The translations under genes were made by a program, and so were the position numbers. DNA of 49,686 nucleotides from Phoronis australis (lineage: Eukaryota; Phoronida; Phoronidae), in NCBI GenBank assembly GCA_002633005.1, contig NMRA01000060.1:113740-163425 (forward strand), given 5' to 3'. Positions 39,601 through 48,600 of this stretch are shown here, one piece after another (the stretch's first letter is position 1; every line of letters starts with the position of its first letter). The notes beneath the pieces were generated by a model. It had not been told where the DNA came from and made no database searches. It saw only the letters and a list, made by a program, of their open reading frames with translations.

Positions 39601-42600
39601 GTCTGCTTAAAATGAAGATACAATTTCTGACGCATAGTCCTCTAGTTTGACGCATTTCTAAAATGATCCTTATTTACGCGCGCAAGATTGTGAAGGTGCA
39701 TATTCGTGTCATTGCTTGGGATTTACCTGATTCTTTCATCTGCACCGTGATTTCATCACTCCACTCGCCCTCCATGCGGTCTTTCTTTGTTGGACACCTT
39801 GAAACTGCTCGCACCTATTCGAAAAATGAACTATCAAACTGCAACCTAATCCTATGTTTTGCGACTGTATGACAAACATCATTCTTCAGCCTAAAAGAAT
39901 CCTCAGGTTAACGAAATTATGCATCTGATACAATAACTTGCCTTAAAATTGCAGCGTCTATTCGGTAGCAAATCAGAAACAATAAGTGAAGAACATGGGT
40001 GGCGGCATGTTCCAGCACTAGTCGAGTTGGCAAGAACTTCATAAATGGTCAAAGGTCCATGAGCTGGGCATGGAATTTCCCAACGTAGCTGTACGGAACT
40101 AGAGTTTACGAATCCTGTTCCGACCCCAGTCAGTTTCGGTGGCTCTGTAAACAGAAAAGTAAGCGTTATTCGCAGCTAGTGAATCATTTCATGATCCAAA
40201 AGTTTACGAGTTTAACACAAACAAATAGGACGTCTTGTCAGAAGGCGGATCACCGTTCTAAACGAACGTTAACAAATGCGTGTTTATCTGCCACCATACG
40301 AGTAAAATCAAAATGTGCAAAATTAAGTGTCATCACTATAGATGAACAAAGGTTAATCATAATAATTAGTATTGGAAATTTATTAAGCTTCCTTACGATA
40401 GGAAGGTGGACCTGCCTTCTAGTCTGGGACCGTGTGACAAGAAGGTAGATCATACATCCAGTGCCTTCCGATCACACGGCATAGTAACGGTACAAGTCTT
40501 GAACACGATATGTTGAAAACTATGAGAGCATCTATTCTTACTTGAACACAAAGTTCTTTCAGTGACAACATTACTCCAGGGTCCTTTGTGGGTCCCAACC
40601 ATTGGTCTTACTCGCATGAAATAGTTGACGAATGGAATCAACTTGTCTATCGTCTGAATTCGTAATGTAGTTGTATTTTTGATAAGTTGCGGCAATAAAC
40701 AAGAGTAGTTTAGTCGTTGAAACTCGTACTCATACTCGGTAATCAAATCGTTCCTGCTCTCACACCGAGGACGATCCCACCGAAACACAATAGACGTTGT
40801 TGTTAAGTATTGTGTTGACAGGCCTGACACTGGGAGGTGAGTAGCTGAAATTAAAGACGAGATAACACGAAATTGTCTATATTGATAGCAGTAACCGTCC
40901 ACAAACAAATGCATACTGTGCAAGTAGGCTATAGGCTACGACAATACCAAATTGAGTGACTTAAGCTAACGACTTTTGCAACATCATGAAATTAAGTAAG
41001 TAAGCATGTAAAGGCATATTTCACGTCTATGCGGTTTACAAATAGATAAAACATTAGCATGTGTGCTGGTCCCAAACTGAAAACGAGGAAGCAAAGCACA
41101 ACAGTTTTTATACGCATAGATATTCATGTGAATAATGAATAACTTCCTTGGTCCAAAGCGTTACAGATCTACATGAGTTAGGACTACGACACTCACCTGA
41201 GTCATCGAAAAATGTTCATTTGTTGTATCGAGTCGTTTATTTATTTTAGGTTATGTATGTTATTTTGGGGGAATTCCACAGTTTAACACAAATGTTGCTC
41301 CTACAGTTTGATCATGTATGTTGGTACAAAAGTGCCGGCAGAGTAGACTATACGTGAGTTCAATAAGTTTGTTAAATCATCTTGAGTTCGTTTGGCAGTT
41401 GCTGTGGGTGACTTCGTTGACAAATCCTTCCACACACATAGACGTAAAGTTATTTGTCTGAAAATGCGTATGTATGAAGAAGTTTACAGTTTGTTGACGT
41501 TCGTTTTTGAATTTATTGTAGAGTCATGGCTTGTGTATGCTCTTTGAACATCTCAAGTCCAAAGGCGACGAATTCTCTTTACTTTAGCTTTTTGAGATAT
41601 TGGGATTTATGGCACTCTGACAAAAATCCTATTATTTGGGCAAATAATATTCTACAGCCCTTCATGCTTCATATCCAACTCCTAGTTAGTTCCTACCAAG
41701 TCCGGGGGTAGCGCTGTTTGTTCTTTCTCCCCAGCCTAATGTTGGCCCAACCTCAAGCAACAGTACATTCACTCGTAAGTTTTCCCAATTAGACTATTTG
41801 ATACCTCTACTGAGTCACAACACCACGTTCCTTACAATATCTTTTTTACCACTCCGGCTGGTCTGTTCACTCAGCTTGTCCGGAGCCTGCTTTTTAGGTT
41901 GTTATAGCCCACTTGGCTGTTTGATGTACCCACTTGGTACTTTATTATATGATATTTGTCCGTTTGGCAGTTTGTACCCACTTGGTACTTGTTATTGAAT
42001 TTGCCGTTTTGCTCGACCCACTTGGTAGGCAATCGGCCAATACCCATTTGGTATTATGTACCCATTTGGTACTATGCAAACCTATACCACTTAATATCTG
42101 ATATTCAATTACACATAGGGTATTGTAAATGTGTGTGTTATCTGTTGATTAAGAAACCCATCTGGTTCCCTCTGTGAAATGTTCATTCGTAGGGATGTGA
42201 CCCTGAAATACCCAATACAACCTAAACTATATATTATTGTTGCTATTTTATTTGTCCCCAATAATCCCCACCTTAACATTAACGAGAATTCATAAAGATA
42301 AACATCAACACCAAGATACGAACGTGATTACCGTATAACGATAATGTTGCACAATACAGAACGCTTGGTGTCAAAACCGCGAATGCTTGAAAATAATTCG
42401 TTTTAGTTCTCCCCTTAAAATGACGAATTTTAATTATAACTCAAACCCTTTTATCAAAATTCAGTCCCAAACGACGCCTTTTCAGAATTCTATCAATACG
42501 TTTTAAACGAAAAATTTCCATTATTTTGATGTATAAACTCAACTTTCGTCACAAAATGCAATTTCCAATATCGATCAATCAACATTATGGAATTTGTGTG

Positions 42601-45600
42601 AAGTGGTTCAAAGTTAAAACAAGTGTGATTTCTGAACTGTGGAGGAAATGACGGCTCGTTAAAGTTTGAGACCAGGCTCTACAATAAGCTAACGTACCAA
42701 GGCGTGTCATTTTATTCTCGATGAATGGACTCGAGAAACAACAAACTGTCAGTTGTTTACAAAACCAAAAATCACTTCTCGCCTGATTAAAGAACAAGCC
42801 GAGACCAATTTCATAGCAGTAAATGGTCTAAATTAAAATATGTTTTCTCTCAAGAAACAGGGGCTTATCACATCTTTAAAGTAAACAGTGTTGTGAAAAA
42901 TAAGCCGTGATACTTTGTTCCTTCTTAACTAAACTTTTGTTAAAATTCCAGGGGCAGTCGAAGTTGATGTCGTAATTTGCTTTAAACAGAACATTGGCGA
43001 ACTATATTTAGAACACATATTTGAGCGCAGCAAACTGTCGGAAATGGTATCTTTTTGTCAATACGAACAAACTCTCTTAAGACTAAGTAGGACTTTATCG
43101 ACACGTCCTTGTATTCAGCCAAATATCAGCACAATATACATTTTAACTCAGTAGAGGCATTTTCTGAAATGAGAAAACATGTAAAACTTGATCTGCCATT
43201 AATTGGGTAACACGGCCATGTATTTTTAGTGAAATTCAGCAAAAAAAGGTAGGTGCAGTGATAACATAATAGCGGTAATTATAATAAGACCAATTTTTAT
43301 TTCATTCAAATGTTCAAGATGAAATCCAAAAAACGGTGAGGCAGTTATCTGAATTCATTTCATTCTCGTTTCATGCAACTTTTAATTTTCTCCATGAAAA
43401 CCATAAAAGTCCATTTTTTCGCCCGTAATACAAAAGCAGAACATCTAAAAAACCGTTGCTAACAATGTTTGGATAAGATTGCATGACGCACGATGAGTGT
43501 ATGATGCTGATAATTTTTACTTGTATGGTATCTAAAAGTTTCACATGAATCCGATCCCAAATTTCTAGATACGATTTTCCAAATTTGCCTTAATTTGAAC
43601 ATCTTTCTGAAGTCCTAGATAACGTTACCTTGCGTTGAGCTCATCACGTCTAGCATGTCACTCGAAATGATAAAACTTTTCGCATCAAATTGGTAACACC
43701 AGGGTACAACTGCCGATACAATAAGGTAATTCTCTTCTGTGATGCAATTTGATTCTAACCTGCACAGAGAGTCGTAAAATTGACCATTGGACTCGGGCGA
43801 CCAATTGTCAGCACGTCATCATCCACCTCGACCACTGTCCTAATCCGGAGTTGATACGTTCTATCAGGCTGCAACCCTGTTAACGTCCCACCAGGTGTTG
43901 CTGTCCTGTAACTGGACCACAATCGTTGGCTTGTAGTTTTATACTCCACCTGGTAAGTGCTAACAGGACCCACACCAAGATCACGTCCGCCTACCCACAG
44001 TGTCCAGTAAACGGAAGCCGAGTGAGTGTCCACAGCGTAAACCGCTGCAGCTTTGTTTAGTTTAGCTACCTGTACCTCTGCATGAAAGATAGTAAACGTC
44101 GTCCGTTCATTAGGAAAACATAAGATCTCATTTGATATTACATTACGTTGAAATTTGTGAAATCAATATTAAAATATCGTTACTCAAATAAATCGACATT
44201 CGTCTTCAGTTTCAAATTTTGGCATTTTGTAAAGCATACTACCACATTCCCATTCTTCTAATCGGAAGTATTGATGTTATTACCCAAACACCATAAAATA
44301 CGGAGAAGTAGAACACCAACACGTGACACCGAGGTCACAAGCTGCAGCCCCTGTTTCTCCACCTAATAAGATCGCACTAAAATGTTTTTTGTTTCTCCTC
44401 TCACCCCTTCAATTTTCTTTTTGAAAACAATTGTTTAGTCGTGCATGAATTTTATGCCTGTACGTGATGGAAACAATTATCGTTTTATCTGACTGCAGCA
44501 GTGTATGGAGATAATGTAGTAGAAAGACTTCGTGTGTTTTGTTTGGAATAAATGTGACACTTACCAATACGGGAATACGTATAACTCACATATGCATTCA
44601 TCAAATGCTTAGTTTATGTTCTAACGTGCATTTTTTCAAATAAATTGAAGTTCGAAAAGTTCACATTGAACAATAGGTGACACGTGGACCTTACCACAAT
44701 GTGGCCTCCGGTACCCTTCTTGACATTTGCGACAGTGGCCCGTAGACTTGTTACATGCTTCATCGCCGCTGCATAGTCCGCATTGATTTTGACAGTTTTG
44801 GCCGTACCACCCGCCATTGCATTCTGCAAATGCACAGAAGCACATTCCAAAGCGAACTGTATAGAATTTCGTAGTCGCAAGAAGAATCTTGCTAAGAAAG
44901 TTAGTGTCATTACGTGCTTCGCGTGTACTTCTTGGCGATAGCTTCCGAAGTCTTGCGAGTTCTTGGCTTTCTTGCAAGAAACTACGGAACACAGGTCTGG
45001 TCTACATGTATGTGAGGTATGCCTTGAATTACCTTTCACTTAATTTCGCAGATCTCCACATTTGGTGGGCCATCTTACGGAAGATCAAGCTGTACTCGAA
45101 GGGATTGTTATTTTACACTCCATTATCAGTACTTTAATCATAGACACACGTCCATAGCAACAAGTTCACAACCCCAACACGAGTAAGAAAATTTCAAGTT
45201 AAACGGCTATAAAACCATCTTCCTTTGCATTTGTTTTCAATTAGACAACTTATATCATTATGAAATTGGGCTCGAGTGTTCCTTAGCATCATAACAATGG
45301 CCCACTTGTCTTACCAGTCCCGGCGTTGGCGGTGGACAGGATTGCTCATCCATGAACAACCCTGCCCATGTGGCACATACTGAGCCACAACACCACGTTC
45401 CTTACAATATCTTTTTTATCACTCCGGCTGGTCTGCTCACTCAGCTTGTCCGGAACCCTGCTTTGCAGGTTGTTATAGCCCAGTTGGCTGTTTGGTGTAC
45501 CCACTTGGTACTTTATATGATATTTGACCGTTTGGCAGTTTGTACCCACTTGGTACTTGTTATTGAATTTGCCGTTTTGCTCGACCCAGTTGGTAGGCAA

Positions 45601-48600
45601 TCGGCCAATACCAATTTGGTATTATGTACCCATTTGGTACTACGCTAACCTGTGCCACTTAGCATCCGATACTCAGTTGTACTTTGGGTATCGGAAATGT
45701 GTGTGTGTTATCTCTTGTAATTAAGGAACCCATCTGGTTCCTTCTGTGAAATAGTTATTTGTAGAGCTGTGACCCTGAAATTCCCAGTACAACTTAAAAT
45801 GTACATTATTCTTGTTGTTTTATTTGTCCCCAATAATTTACAGACTCCCGGGTTTCCGACTCAGAAGAAAAACTTGTCAAACAAAATTGTCGAAGAAATT
45901 TACTGTTTTGCCTCCTCAGTAGTTACGAATCACGCGTAAATTAAGAAAAACAATTTAGTTCTATTAACGTCAGCTTCACACTCAAATATTTGGAGTCACA
46001 AATCAGTCTTTTCATAAAGCCACTCTACAACAGGCAATTATGTTTTAATAAGTGTTGTTTATGGACGCCTCTTGACCCGATGTCATGTGCAAAGAAACTC
46101 CAACTGTTCTAGTAAATCAATTCACTCAGCATTTTTCCACATCCAAAAGTCATGCCTGCATACTACATAGCTGTCGTGGGCTCACCTAATGAGGGTCGAG
46201 TTCTATAACCGCCACGCAATGAAAAAAGTCTAGCCAAAATCACGTGCTCCGATTGAAAATACGCAGCGATATTTCGAGAAGTTTTGAGAAATCATGCTTG
46301 TCTAGCGAGGCACTAGCGATGCAGAACTCGATTCAGGGCTCTGAGTGATTGCCGACAACGCGGAATTGTCAATAAACATCGACAATTAATTTCATCGTGA
46401 AAAACGGCATTCATTTCACTGTGACAGGTAATAATTGTTATGCAAAACTTATGCTGACTGTGTTCAACGAGGTTTCTGTAAAGGCTTATTTACAGGCAGA
46501 AGTACACAGTGCAAAATATATATATTTTAGTGTTGCGTATCAGAATACATTTTTTCTAGCAATGTTAGTAGCCATCACAAATCATGTTTAGCGTGTTAAC
46601 CGTATGGACGTAAGTGTCAAATTTGGGCTTTGGTCTCTAGCGACCGTTGATTGATGCAAATAAAATCAGCAATTTCCAGACACGTTCACTCCTTTTTCAT
46701 GAATGAAACTTCTTGGCTACAAAAGAAGTCGGGAACATTCACTTACGCATTTGTAAACTGATTCATGTTGCAGAAAATAAATCTGAAACTAAATAAGGCT
46801 ATCCAGATACTCCCAAGGATACTATTGTTTCACGAAATGTAGAATATAAATAGGTAAATAAAACAGCAAGAATGGATCAATTGAAATTTTCAGATGTAAT
46901 AACGTCCTTTGTCAACAGAAACAGAAATAAAGTAAAATCAACCACTAGATGACAACTGACATTTAAGATATGGTGTAATGTATATGATACATTCATATTC
47001 ATTACACCATATCTTAAATGTCAATTGTCATCTAGTGGTTGATTTTACTTTATTTCTGTTTCTGTTGACAAAGGACGTTATTACATCCGAAAATTTCGGC
47101 TAATTCATTATCGTTGGACAGGCGTTCAGCGGGACCTACAGATGCGAACGGAAGGTTTCAACCTACTGGTGTAGACAGCGTTTTAATACCTCCCCTGATA
47201 TCACAATGCCCGCAAATTGCCACTGCAGTGTGATGGGAAGTGTAAAGGTCTAGCGGAAAGAGGCAAACATCTTGAAATATCCATAAATGAAAGATATCAT
47301 GTTCCATACATTTCCCACACAGAAGAGGAACCGGTTGAACTCAATGGTTATGGCTGATAAAGCGGGAGAATTTCGATTCCAGCCGATGTCAAAGCTAAAA
47401 TGAATTCGAAAACTTAAACAAACAAACAATGGTATGGGTGACAGTGGAACTGTCATCCCATGCGCACAGTATATTTACTGAAGTGATTTCGTTCCCGAAT
47501 GAAGTCTACGGACGGTCGTCCTAAAAAGTAGAAAGACTGTTTCGCAAGCTTCTGTAAGAGACGTCGGCGCATTGAGGGAGTATGGACTTGAAATACCAGC
47601 TACAGTTCAGTATGTCTGCAGCCTGACCTAAAAATGATAATTAGCCTTTGGTAACTATTTCGATGCCAAGAGACCAATTATTTATATGGTTTTCTTATCC
47701 ACCAAAAGTGATAGGTTAAGAACATCTTGCCAATAGATTCGGTACTACCCCGTTTCCGACAATAAGAACCCGATTGCAGGCTCGTTGATGCATTGGGTTC
47801 TTTCGGAAGTAGCTAAAGTATATGCGCCTGTTCAGGCCTACGAACATTTTGTGAAACTGCACGTGTACATGTATCTGGAACTAGGTACATGCGTCCAATT
47901 GTGAAAAAAAAATTCGAAATATTATGTGAAAGCAAATGACTTGTACGTTTCAAAATGTCAGACACGTTGAAGTGTATTTAAAAACTAAATATTAGAATTA
48001 TATTGAACGCTATATCATGGGTCAATACTGGACAACTTCAAATTAAGAGAAATTAAGCATTTGGCGTTTCATTTAGCTGGGAGTTACGTCTGCCGTAATC
48101 TCTATCATAACGATCATATTATTTCCATAGAAAATAGAGAATGTCAATTTTCTTTGTTCTCCGGTTCGATCATTTGTGCTCCTCATTGTTTGGAACTTGA
48201 TGTTCTAGGTACCAGTCATCATGCCTTAACGTCGCCAAAGAGAGCTAGGAGTAAACGAAAACGCACAAAAGCATGTGCACGTGGTCATGTGCAATAGATA
48301 GCCGGATGCACTTATAAAAGAATGCTTTAAAGGATGCGGTTAAAATCGCATCCATCTATACAGGGCAGTTAACACCAATGCATGTTTCTTAGGCAAAAGT
48401 TTCATCGGATAACCTATGGGCCAGAATACCCGAATGTGCAGTAACATTGTTCAAGCAAACACTACAGTTATCGTTTTGCAATGAATGTGCACTTACCCTT
48501 ACAGTAGTCAGTGTAATGTCCAATTTTACAACCACTTCTACAGTGACCAGTAAAACGATCACAGACCCCGGTCTTGCAAGAACCACACGTCTGAGCGCAG

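Noticed and set aside
48061-48297. 78-codon plus-strand ORF with a basic tail
   Set aside because: Antisense in the gene region, no ATG at its start and no recognisable domain.
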